NCBI RefSeq assembly: GCF_020382885.2
Contig: NC_058513.1
Coordinates: forward strand, 3,859,408 to 3,923,407
Length of the DNA stretch: 64,000 nt
Direction: 5' to 3'
Source: Scatophagus argus
Lineage: Eukaryota; Chordata; Actinopteri; Scatophagidae
In this document: piece after piece, positions 9,658-30,302 of the stretch
Position numbering within the stretch: the first letter of the stretch is position 1
Layout of the letters: each line of letters opens with the position of its first letter
The notes under the pieces: generated by a model
The model's input: the letters and a program-made list of their open reading frames with translations, nothing else
Told to the model about the DNA's origin: nothing
Databases searched by the model: none
Position numbers and translations under genes: made by a program

Positions 9658-12402
9658 ATAACAGATTAAAATAGGTCTCAGTTCAGTAATGATATGAACT
9701 AATACCAGAGCAGACTAAACATTAATGGCAATATCATTTTAACTAATACTGCACACATGTAAACTGAATAATACAAGTAAAGCAAATTAAATAGGTCTGT
9801 TCTGACAATATGTTAGTAACATTCACATATAGGCACTGAAAATGTAAAATAAAATGTAAGAAATGTTCACACACAAATAAATACACAGATACAATTTATA
9901 TCAGCTATCCTAAATATGCAAAAGATGAGGCGTCAGACATTTTCAAGTGCAAAAGGTAAAACATTACAGTACAGAAACCTCATGAGCCTTTTAATATGAT
10001 AAGAGGCTCTGGTTTGGCATTGTTTAATCCATGCTAACACATATTACTACCTCCACAAACTTGAATCATTCAGATGATTCATACACCACAGTTGTCCAAA
10101 AGCTTGCTGCAACAGTAAAGTAAACTTTACTTCATTGGAAGGTAACAGGATTCCTCTCAGATTTCAGTACCAGGCTGAAGTCAAATATTCATTCTGCTTT
10201 CTATTTCCACACATTAGCCTCAAACACGAGTGCAGGGTCCTTCAGGTGTCAGCCTGTGAAAGGTTTCAAGCTTGGCTATGTCTTCAACTTTGCTGAAGAA
10301 TCAGATATAAAATTAGCTGTAATAACATTCATTATAACAAAGGTTTATACATAAGAGGTTACCCAGAAAAAAAGGCATAGGCATTTTGTTTATGGTGAAA
10401 AAGGTGCAATATGTTTGCAGGTTAGTTTTAGAGTTTAGTAAGACTGCTAGGTGTTAGACAAAGCCCTGGTTTGAAGCCTTATACTGGTTACAGGTGTACA
10501 ATGTGGCTGTCTAGCTATAATTAAAGGAAAATTGCCTCAACACATGTATAAAGCTCCCAAGAATATTTTTTTCACCATTGTAATATCAGTTTTCCCCACA
10601 GGATCATTTTCTTTCTGTGTTTATAATGTCCATGTTGTCTTCATTCAAAGGCCTTTTACAATCCCTGTGACAATCAAGAGTTATGTCTATATAAGTTCTT
10701 TTGCTATTTGTCGCTGTTCGGTCTGTTAGATGTTTCCCAAACAAAATACTTGCACTGTATATGGTGCAAAACCATTACCAGACATTTCAACTTCACAGCC
10801 TTCATGATATTAATATTCTGTATGATGAGTGACCATAATGCCCAGGAAATAGTGAAAATAACAAACTGCAGAGATTGTCTTTGGCAAGACAGCAGCCAGT
10901 GGGATCATCACTCCTACACATTCAAATTACGACAGGCACAACTATCTAAATTATAGCCTATATTGTAGATATCACACACTACTAAGATGCTTCCTGTATC
11001 TCACTGAGCAGTTTTATTTTTGCCCCAATGGGCTGATGTAGTCCAGTTGAAGACATATTTTAACTTTAACACAGTGGAGGGAGAAGATATTTATTTTAAA
11101 AATGTACATTAACTTCTCAGCCTGGGTTCCTTTCTTTAAGTTTAATCATTAACATCCCTTTTTTCCTTGAACTCCAAAAGCATCCGAGCACCTCAATATT
11201 TTGGGAAATACTGTTTGCTATTTGTTATCCTGTCAGCAGTTAGATGAGCATATCGATGCCACACTGTTGCCTGTACGCTAAATTAATAGCTGCAACCAAC
11301 AGCCAGTTAGCTTGCTTGGCAACATGTGAAAACAGGGGAAACAGGTTCTGTCCAAAGCTGACAAATAAATTAAAAAAATCTGCCTCTAAAGTCTGCTAAC
11401 TAGAAAGTTGTATTTTGTTTAACTAACCATCCACAAAGAATGCATTAAAACAACAGCTTGTGATCCCTTTTCCTGGACAAGAAATACTACAACTTGGTGT
11501 TGTCAGCAGTGTCAGGCTAACTGTTTCCCCATTTCCAGCCTTTATGCTAAGCTAGGCTAACTGGCTGCCGGCTACAGCTTCATATTTACTGAGTTTTAGT
11601 CTTTTTCATACACTGTTCCAAGAAATCTCTAGATAAGAAAAAGAGGCACCTCAAACTTTGAAAGAAGTAATAATAAGGTCACATACAGAGAAAGAGAAAG
11701 AGTAGAAATGTCACTCAGGCGAAAGGCTTATTTAAATTTTCAACAGTGGTAATTTGTGTATGATATACATAATGAGAAGGGAATTATTAGCACCTCAAGT
11801 TCATGCTAGAGCCAGAAAGCACAGTGGCCTGAGAGGATTAGTTTTAGTCTTTCTTACTGTAAATATACAAATGTTAGTAGAGTCTATTGTAATAAACCTA
11901 ACAGATACAGTTCATGTTAATATTAGACTTAGATTTCCACTCTTGTTTTCATTAGTGATGCAGTTTAGTAGTGTTTTTGTGCAGCTTTAACATTTAGTGC
12001 ATCTGTGAGGCTCATGAAAGGCATATTGCTATCTTTGTGTTATTGTGGTATAAGCCTAAAGCAGTAAGGCAGTGAAGCCAGTATATTGGTTGTACACAGG
12101 AACACTGAATACAAGAATATGATGGGGGTGAACTTCAACTAATTCTTAACGTACCATGTTTCATACATACGAATCAAATCTTTAAGTTTTATGTTAGATC
12201 CCATGCAAAACAGACCCTTGTGTATGCTGGGAGGTTTCAGTACTGGATGAAAACTTTGCGCTCTGAGTTGACCTTGACTGAAATGAAATGTACTTGAATT
12301 TAGCATTATTTTGAAATAGCACCCTCCAGAAGAATCCTTATGCCGCTGTTCACAAACTCAAGCACCTATCTCTGATATAGCAGATAATCAGTCGGGGTCT
12401 CA
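9658..12402 (-). other. cdr2l: Probable long cdr2l 3'UTR with an embedded dispersed repeat
   Basis: AT-rich sequence with no coding potential follows the cdr2l stop. The segment at about 11196-11590 matches a MITE-like dispersed repeat seen again in cdr2l intron 1. The 3'UTR extent is inferred from the tandem AATAAA signals and needs transcript support. Confidence 0.5.
11196..11590. repeat. Fish MITE-like dispersed repeat, copy 1
   Basis: Landmarks in order are TTTTGGGAAATA, GCATATCGATGCCAC, CAGCCAGTTAGCTT, AACAGGGGAAACAG, TGTCCAAAGCTGACAA and TATGCTAAGCTAGGCTAAC. These match a repeat common in percomorph genomes and recur at 18090-18440 in this window. No coding capacity is present. The family name is not known to me with certainty. 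Confidence 0.65.
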
Positions 12403-21034
<8,632 letters not shown>

Positions 21035-21400
21035 GGGGACCCACCCCCCGGTAGAACCGCGGAAACAAGCCCCTCTGAGCGAACAATAGAGCTGGATCCT
21101 CCAGAAGGCAGCAGTCGCTCCTTCAAGCCGGAGCTGCGCACAAGCTTTCTTCAGTCAGGGGAGTGTTGTGTTGTGGCTTTACGTGTTTCCTCTTTCCTTC
21201 CTCTCCTCTGTGTTCCTTCAGTCACTCCCACCCCTCCCTCTCATCCCCCCATCGCCCAGCACCGGCCCATCCCGGTGCTCAGACCCGCCGCTCCGGCTGC
21301 TGCTGCTGCTGCGGAGGATCCTACAGACGTGGCAGCGATGTTGCAATAACAGCACTTCCTTTCCTCCCTGATAACAGCGACAACCTCGCGGTGCATTCAT
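21035..21400 (-). promoter_or_regulatory. cdr2l: Probable cdr2l promoter and 5'UTR
   Basis: GC- and CpG-rich sequence (CCGCCGCTCCGG, GGCGCC-like words) lies immediately upstream of the cdr2l start codon on the minus strand. It contains a (CTG)n run at 21297-21313, which reads as CAG repeats in the cdr2l sense. The contrast with the AT-rich flanks suggests a CpG-type promoter. No TATA box or start site can be fixed. Confidence 0.5.
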
Positions 21401-23125
21401 GTACCACTCGGAAGTTGCATTACCCAAAGTTTTGTTTACATTCGACGAGCTTAGAGTCAAGTGCGTCCTCTCGATTTCGACATGTAAAATATCTAATGAC
21501 ATCATTAATTTAGGCATATTAATTGCAAAGGTGCAACATTTGAAAAATAATCAAACACTATGTCATATAAAGCTAAAATTTCAGACAGCAAGTAAATGCT
21601 ACATTACCTCATTAATCTTGACTTGAATCCCAGATGTTTTTAGTAATATATACAGCAAATCTAACTTCCTGACAACACTGCTCCTAAAAGCACTTTTTTA
21701 CAGGTCTGTCTGTCTCCACGCTACGTTTAAAGGCAATGTTGGAAAGTAACATGCAATTTTTCCTTTTAGACATTATACTGTCTTATCCTATCTCATCTTC
21801 TCTGTCGCTTTTCAGAAGCAAATACTGCACTTTTTACTGTACTGCATTTAGATTATAAAACTTTAATTACACGTTTCATTCACTCTGACGAAATGAAAGA
21901 AATATGCCTAGTTGTACTGGGAGGTACAAATAATTATATTTATCTACAGAAATAAAAAAAACATTAAATGTAATGGCCTATTAGTAGCGCAGTAGTGTTC
22001 TTGAGTGGATGTGTGAAAGTACAGTGTTGTATGGTGTAAAATAAAGATAAACACAATTCAACCAAACCAAAAACCCATCAATGGGAGCAGAGACAGAAGT
22101 AATGGGGACAGCTGATCATAAATGCATTTGTGGGAGGAGACATGTAGATGTGCATCTCCTTAAGCAATTTTCACAATCTCAAATCTTCATTCCTGTGGTA
22201 TATTTTGATATGAATCATTCATGCAGTCTACTTAAGTGTATTCCATGAGAGAGTGCACGTGTAGTATCACAACTGTATCACAAGTGTACAAGAAGTACCT
22301 CGACTCATCTTAATGCTCTTTTTTGTACCTTCCAGTTAGAAATCCCCTTCAGGTCATCTCCTCTTGTTTTGACAACCGTAATGCATTGATCCACATAATG
22401 CATCAAAGCATTACATGCATAATGTAATGCATGTCTGTAGCGCAGATACAGTTCCTGAGATTTCAACTGAGAGCCATATCATACAGTTATAAACATCATT
22501 TTCTATGAAATCCTGAAGTATTTCACAAGAATTTGTGATTAAATGTCACAAGAATTTGGTCAAAGTAAGTGCAACTAAAATGAGCAAAATGTAACTTTAA
22601 ATCAGGAACTGCCCCATCAAACAAATCTTAAACAGGACTGCAAATATGATCAGGCACCTTTCAGTAGGTGACAGCTTTTGATGCTCGATGCTGGAGACAC
22701 AACATACCCAACGCTGGGTAAATGCAAAGTGGAGGAAGTGGAGTGTAAACAGAATACTGATGTTATACTTTTCTCTTTCTTGACTCTGTTTTGGAAGTGC
22801 ATGACTTCTTCTTCTGCAGCTGCAGTTGTTTGGTTACGTGGCAGCTAACTGAACTGTGCTGTAAGTCAGTTGTCTTTGACTTTCTGCTGCTAAATGATTC
22901 AGCTCGCTGATGCTGCAAACGGTGCTGTGTGTTATTTACACCTCTAGAGGGCGTGCTCGAGGTTTACACACGCCACCATAAAGTAACCCTTCCATGTATT
23001 ACTCTCTTGCTCCTCACAGCTCCGTCCTGTCACTGTTAAATATGATTTAGTACATAGCTAACTGCTTATATATTCTGATCGGTCAATGGGTCAAATCTGG
23101 AATAAATGCAATTCAAATACATAGA

Positions 23126-23694
23126 TACACCATATAGACACAATTATTTGCATACACCTCTTTACTATTAAATTATGTGGTGTGGGGCTGTTTTTCAGGG
23201 GTTGGGCTCGGCCCCTTACTTCCAGTGAAGGGAAATCTTAATGATTCAGCACATCAAGACATTGTGGACAATGCTATGCTTCCAACTTTGTGGCAACAGT
23301 TTGTTGAAGGCCCTTTTCTATTCCAGCATGACTGTGCCCCAGTGCACAAAGCAAAGTCCATGAGGACATGATTGGTTTTGTGTTGAGGAACTTGACTGGC
23401 CCACACAGAGCCCTGACCTCAACCCCATCCAACACCTTTGGGATGAACTGGAACAGAAATTGTGAGCCAGACCTTTTGGTCCAACATCAGTGTCTGACCT
23501 CACAAATGGTGAACTGCATGAATGGGCAAAAATTCCCACAGAAACACTTCAAAATCTTGTGGAAAGCCTTCAAAGAGTGGAAGAGTGGAAGCTGTTATAG
23601 CTGCAAAGCTGTCCATATATTTAGAATGTGATGCCATTAAAGTCTGTGTTGGTGTGACGGTCAGGTGTCCCAATACTTTTCTCCATATAGTGTA
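23126..23694 (+). mobile_element. Internally deleted, decayed Tc1/mariner-like element
   Basis: The left end TACACCATATAGACACAATT and the right end AATACTTTTCTCCATATAGTG are imperfect inverted terminal repeats. The internal sequence encodes the C-terminal half of a Tc1-type transposase: VWGCFSGVGLGPLLPVKGNL and LFQHDCAPVHKAKS, then after a frame change PTQSPDLNPIQHLWDELE-like residues and VEAVIAAK. The N-terminal DNA-binding half is absent and the reading frame is broken near 23370, so the element is dead. About 570 bp remain. A related copy in the opposite orientation is at 43276-43735. Confidence 0.85.
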
Positions 23695-25537
23695 TTACAA
23701 ATGTTACAGCATAACTAGGAGTACTGATTTAAATGCCTCTTCAGTACACTCTGTGGAAAAACACTGAACTGGTGGATTGTAAACACATCCCTCTGGTATT
23801 CACCTTGTAATACAAGAAGATCAGTTTTTGTCCTAACAAAAATGAAAATAAAAATTTTAAAAATTTGTTGCACTAAATTTTTGAAAAAAAAAATCAAATG
23901 TTCTTTTGTGTGTGTGAGTTATGTTTCTATGCTGCTGGCACACAGTGAATCTCACCGTCATGGTGGCATCATTATATTGATCTATTTAAAATCCACTGAT
24001 ACGACTCACCCACATGTCCATTTGTTGTAGTGTTTTTGACAGCATGACGGTCTGCTGTGTTACAGGGGGGAGTGGACTCCGTTCTATGAGGAATGTGCTT
24101 AAATAACTTCATGTACACATCCTGAAGCAGTTGCCTTATCAATACCAGCTGTTGCTGCGATGACTGGAATGGGACATTTTTAGGGTGCAACATGGTTGGA
24201 TCTGACCTGTGAAAGTTTCAGTGATTCTTGTGCTGTGTGACAGTATGCAACATGATGTGTAATATGATGTGTAAGAAGCGGCAGACATTTCGGAAGCGTC
24301 ATCATCCTCCACAGTTGAATCATTCTGTTCAGCTAGCACACATTGCCTAACTCTGCTTACACAGTACTGCAGTCAAAAAATTAAAAAAAAAGTTTGACCA
24401 AGAGTGAATAAAGATTTGATTGAAAACAGAAATCTGCTTGGAATTTGTGGGAGATTTGTCTTAGTTGAAAGCAGATGAAAAAATGACCATCTTCGCAGTT
24501 CAAATGGATGTTTTGTGTGATGAAAGCAATATGTGTTGTTTTCCCTCCATACACGCATCATCAGCCTGATAATGGGAATTAATGGATGACCTTTTTGTGG
24601 CTAATGATGCTGCAAAAAGCCAGAAAAAAAATGATACAAGGAATATGGGCTGTTTAGAATAAAAGGATTATTATTATGGTAATTGTGCTGTTAACATGGA
24701 GTACACAGTTATGATGGCCTCGTTTCAGGTCACTAATGCAAGAACAGACTGTCCTTTATTTTCTCATCATCCCACTCAATAAAAAAAGAAAAAGACTTCA
24801 AGAGTAAAATCATTTTTAGAGTTCAGCTTCCAACTTAATTTCTTAGAAAACTGCTGGTGAGCTCATTCAGTAGAAATGGGTTTCACATGGGCGCAAGAAG
24901 GAGGAGTTTTAATAAGTCTTTATTAAGACCAATTCTCATCAATGACATGTTGGTACTACTGTAATTCCTATGTTTAGTAAATGCTTTAAAGGTAGGTAAA
25001 GTCACACAGTCAGTTCATGATACGACATCCCTTATCTAAAACCATAATGATCTAATAATGGAGCATTCCCTTTAAATCATAGAAAACGTGTAACCTGGCT
25101 TGGTTAAATTTGAACGACATAATTCTTTGTGTGGTGCACAGAAAAGCAAAGAATCTCAAAAAAATCTACCTACAGGCATGTATGCTGTTACAAACAGCTG
25201 ATCAAATGCAATAAAAACAAAATCACAGAAAAACAAAGCAGGATCATTTGCAGGAGTATTCCAGCAGCTTGGACCAAAAATAAATAAGCTAGATTTAACC
25301 ATTGGATCACCCAGAGGGCCTCTACATGATGACCTCTTAGGTCTGATAGGTGGAGTGAGGTCACGTGAGGTTTTATGGAGTAAAAGTACGCCAGTGTAAA
25401 GTAACAAGGACACGTGTCACATGGAACATGAAACACGTTTCTCGTCATAACTGGTCAAGTACAGGTGAGCCTTTCAGTCTAATTCGCAAGAAATAAATGC
25501 ATGAACGTGTTTTCCTGCAGCATTGCATTTTGTACTT

Positions 25538-25556
25538 TTGATATATATATATATAT
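25538..25556. repeat. Short (AT)n run
   Basis: Alternating AT over about 19 bp in intergenic DNA. Confidence 0.8.
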
Positions 25557-27211
25557 TTCTCCAAAATAGCACAATGGCAGAGGTTTTTTTTTCTAAAATG
25601 TAAATAAGTGTGTGACCTGAGTGTGACGGCATCAGGGGGCACAGGGTTAAAGCGTTGTCATGTTACACACTGAGTATGGCTAAAACAAAGCCTGAATGGA
25701 GCGTCTCAACTGGCCTCCATTCACAAGACCTCCTCTCTTCCTATCACACACATGCAAATCAGCCTATTGTTGAACACTGGGATCATTGCTCACCCACAAA
25801 CTGATCCTTTCCATCAATGTCAATGATATCCCCACAATAGATCAATCTTGTCTTTTAAAGTATTTAGAATGGAGGTGAGATGTGAATTTACATCATGGAT
25901 GAGCTAATGTGTGAAGATTTGAAGGCTGCATTTTATTTCAAACTATACAAATGTACTATGAAGTATGTCTAACAGTCTAACATATCCTTGATAATGAAAT
26001 TCTGTTCTCCTCCAATGATGAAAGTGTTGTGGAGTCAATGAGTAGCAACTGTATATAGTCTATACACATGATGCAAAGGGAGGTTAAGTGATGAACTACA
26101 ATCAATAATTTATTAAATTATAGGGACCTCAGGTGAAAAAATGATTTAAAAACACTATAATCTATAATTTAACTTAAGCAATGATTCAAATGACTATGTT
26201 GTCAAAGCTGTCACTCATAGTGACAAACCCACAAATAATTATCACCCAACACTTGTTAGCATCTTTCAGCTCACTGTTTTGGTTTTCCAGTCTCCAACTT
26301 TACTGTTATGGCCCACTTTCACAAACCCCATGATGTTGTTTTGGCCACTTAAAGCAGCTGTTTTCAGCGAAATAGGTCTGTTAAACCCATCGTATACTGA
26401 CCAACCAACGGCAAACAGCGAAGAGACAAAACTAACAACTAGCTGGTGAACAGAGGAGCATTTGGCTGCAAAGGAGCCAGATACTGTATTTCCCTCAGGA
26501 GTTGGTGTTTAAATATCCGATTGCTTACAACTGTTGGTGTTGGTGTACACACACACACACATATATATACACACCAGCTTGTGTGGTGCTCACAGGACAG
26601 TAAATATCAGATGTTATGTTCATCTAGTAACACAGCTCTAGATGTTGCTCCATATTAGCTGTACAACAAGACCATTTCTGACCCGGATGCATAACTTTAG
26701 GCTCAATATTAGCTTTCAACAGGGGGAATGGGAAATGAGTAATGGCCACTTGTGAATAAATGGACTTAGCTCATGAAGTCAAAATACCCTTTCATGTGCG
26801 TAGAGACCCACAGAACTGACTTTCATCAAAGCATACACCAGCCAGGCTGCTATTTGAGAATATATACAACCCCACAGAGAAAGGAACAGCCTCATTGTTC
26901 TTTCGTTCATTCTTTGCGAGATTCTTTCAGTAGCACAGGAGACCCCACCTCTGATGTAGATGGAGGAGGAACTTGCAGGGGGAAAATCAGCCTCCATTAA
27001 ATTCATCAGTAAAGTCGGTCGTACAACTTTCCATCTGTGTACGTGAAGGAATCAACAGCAAATGCATGCGTGCATGCTCTTGAGAAATATGGGAGTCAGC
27101 TGGCAGGACACCAGATGGACACACACACACACCACCCCCTGCTTCTTTTAGACGGAGCCTCGTCTCCACGGTGACTGAGGACAAAAAAGAGGCCCTGGCA
27201 CAGCTGGTCTT

Positions 27212-27373
27212 TAGCAACCAGGAGAGAGAGAGAGGGTAGGAAAAAAGAGTGAATGAGTGTACAGACAGGACAGAGGGTGAGTGGGGAGAGTGGGAGACAG
27301 GGTAAGCAGCAGTGAACAAGTCAACTGGGGGGGTTGCTGGGAGAAGGGAGGGTTGAAACAGGAGGAGGAGGAG

Positions 27374-27410
<37 letters not shown>
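27212..27410 (+). repeat. Polypurine tract with (GGA)n and (GA)n microsatellites
   Basis: Most of this stretch is A/G on the plus strand, ending in (GGA)n at 27361-27378 and (GA)n at 27378-27408. Long open frames on the opposite strand here (Ser/Leu/Pro runs) are artefacts of the repeat. It lies about 3 kb upstream of the smim5 coding start. Confidence 0.85.
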
Positions 27411-28514
27411 GTACACAAACTCCTTGAGAACAGGAGTTAGTCGTCAAAGTGGGAGAAAGTGAACACACACCAAGAGGAACGACCTCAGTCAAACGGCTGC
27501 GTCTGCTGAATGGGTCAAATTACCTACAGACATCCAGTGCTGGTCTGAACTGGAGCAGGCTAATTAGATGAAGAGCCTGAGACCAGCGGCACCACAAACA
27601 AACTTAGCAAAAAAACGAATGAAAGGAGTGAGAGGGGGAGGGTGAAAAGAAGAAGAAGGAGTAGAGGTCTGTGAAACATCGGGAGTTTGTTTCTCCTTTC
27701 GCAGAAGAGTTAGGAAACAGTGACGCTCTTAAAGTGAAGTTGCTCACATTCACTGCAGAGGTAAGAGCTTGTCGACAGCTTTTCATATGTTGCTTGTCAG
27801 TATATACATAACTCATCTTTATACGTGTTTGCATACAAAAGCAGTTGTAAATTTCTGCAAGTAAATAAAACAGCCAAGTCGATGTAGTAAAATCTCAAGA
27901 AGCAAGAAGTCTCAGCGACACAAACTTATGTACACTTCCAGGAGTTTCTGCAGCATGTTTTGGTCTGGACTATGTTGTGCTGATTTCGAAACATGGGGAG
28001 GTGGGAGTGTGGTGGAAAGACAAAAGGAAGAGGAGATTGCAGAGCAGAGAAGGCCAGCAGCAGAGGTCAGACATTCTTCAGACCAGCTATGGCAGGTGGT
28101 TGAGATTTTCAGCTTGAGAGGCTTCCAAAGAACTGAACAAGAATGCAAACACCCATGAACAAACATGTATATGCATACATAGGTTTATTAATGCATGTCT
28201 GAGGAAATATTAGGCTCATGTGATTTCTGGAATCAAAACGGTATATCCAGTGGACATACAGAATTTCTGAGCAACATAATGATGTTATGAACTTTGGTTC
28301 TTTAAGACATAATGTCATTTATTTGTGTTTAATAATGGCTTTGTAATATGTACTGAATTTTATTTCTATTGCTTTTTATTGTATCTGTCACTTACAGTTG
28401 ACTTTTGCTGAGCATACATTTATGTATATGGTGCATTTATGTCTAACATGAATATGTGTATGTGTTTATTTACGTCATTGTTACACACCTTCACATGCAT
28501 TATGAAAAGAGTAA

Positions 28515-28600
28515 TGTACAATACATTATAGTATGGTGCAATATAGTGTAGCATGGTGTAATATGGTACAGTAACCTATAGTATAGTGTAGTATACCTAT
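28515..28600. repeat. Degenerate short-period tandem repeat
   Basis: Words such as TATAGTATGGTGCAATATAGTG and variants (GTAGCATGGTGTAATATGG, CTATAGTATAGTGTAG) recur with a period of roughly 10-20 bp. They are imperfect and low-complexity. Confidence 0.6.
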
Positions 28601-30302
28601 ATGAACATAGACTTCCTTCCTATTGAACTGTTGCTTAGCAACGCAAGCGACTGAATTTCTGCGGTGCAGTTTGAAGCTTTATTATGTGCTGTTGTTTTGT
28701 TTGTTTGTTTAAAAGTGAGATTACAAGTGGCCAATGGAATGAATGGCCAAGTGATATTTTTATTTTAATTACATATGGCATTTTGTTGGCAAGTGTCCAG
28801 CGATGTAACATCTGCTTCGCGTCGGGTGAGCAAGAGAGTTCAACTAAACTGACATCAGTTGAAGCTGGTTTAGCTGGTGATAGCCACTTCCAGCCTTAAG
28901 CTAACTAAACCTAAATGTAGGCTGCTTACCCTTTTTCCTTAATTAATTCATCAAGTTAAATATGAACGTGGTTTGATTAACGGACATCTTGGTAAATTAG
29001 CTTGTCATTCCACATGCCTAGCTAAATGAGGCAACAGCTAATCATCATTATAGGGAAAACCCCAGTTAGCATAATAGTAGTCAGAGCTCATTTTGACGGG
29101 CATCGAATTCTGACTGCGGTGGAGTTCACGTGACTTGGTATGTTTAAGATACAATTTTAGATCGCATTTCATTGCAATTTCTTTTAAGATTTTAATGTAT
29201 GTATATATTGATAGCAGTACATCAGATAGTGCATTGAATCCACACTGTAAATGATCAAAAGAATTTTTTTTTTTTTTTTGAGAAATGGACTAGAAATTTA
29301 AAGGAATATTTTGTTAGCAATTGATATTTTGTATAATCTACTTGCTTCCATGATGATTAGCCATGCACTTTTTAGGTATTGTGTGGGTTTATTTGTTTGT
29401 TTGCTTGTTTTGCCATAAAATAATCAGCCTAAATAATCATAAAATAAGGTCACCTTATAATTCTCAACTTCACTACTTGTGTACTTACTACTCTTTCCCT
29501 TTGTATGGCAGTGTAGTATAGTATATATTAAAAAACACAACCCAGAAATACAAAACTCTTCTCTGTCCACAATGTATGAAACACTTCACTCATTAATCAC
29601 ATTAGCTCCTGGCTGTATCATTAAGTCACACATGTCCATTCAGAGTTGATCTGTGATGACTGGCTGTCTTCAGTGTCCTGTTGCCCAGTGTCCTTACGTC
29701 CTGTGCAGCCTGTCTAGTATCAGTCTGTGGGATCTCACCCACACACAGCTGCTGCCGTGATGATGACAGGCCCCAGTCTTGAAATGCCATGCCTGAAATA
29801 GTCTGCCTCGTTTATAATTAAACTGAACATGCAGTGTGGTTGCTCCTGTGTGTGGATACAAAAGACCCCCAGGCTGGAGCAGGGAATCACACACTGATGT
29901 AGACACATGGTATATCCACATACACACCTACAGATAAAGGAAGTTTATCAGTGGGCTAATTAGGGGTGCTGATATATAATAACTGAGTTCTCACAAAGCA
30001 CATAGAGAATCTAGGGATGAAGGGCATATATGCTTACCAGGCTGGGGGGGGTAATTGCAGGGTGGAAGTATAAAGCAGTGAAGGGTGGAGCTGGTGTTGA
30101 AAATAACTTCTTCATTTCTACTTTCAGGGTGTCTCTTGTCAAGCCAGTGAAACTCTCCTAAATTCACTGTACTATGTTGTCTATTTATTTTTTAGGTGTA
30201 GCAGTGTGAGCTCCAAAGGCCTTTTTCTCTTCCTGAAAGCAAAGCCTGAAGTATTTAGTCATCTTCTTGTGGGACTTGGATCTAAGAGTCAGCACGGAGA
30301 GC

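Larger units (their letters stand above)
21401..30195. other. Gene-poor intergenic region between cdr2l and smim5
   Basis: About 8.8 kb between divergently transcribed cdr2l and smim5. It contains a deleted Tc1-like element (23126-23694), a 9-bp palindrome near 22408-22430, a polypurine tract (27212-27410), a short degenerate minisatellite (28515-28600) and a T run (29264-29279). Noncoding smim5 exons and enhancers may lie near its right end. No protein gene was recognised. Confidence 0.6.

Noticed and set aside
26987-27492. Two long minus-strand frames rich in Ser, Leu and Pro
   Set aside because: They are translations of the GA/GGA polypurine tract.
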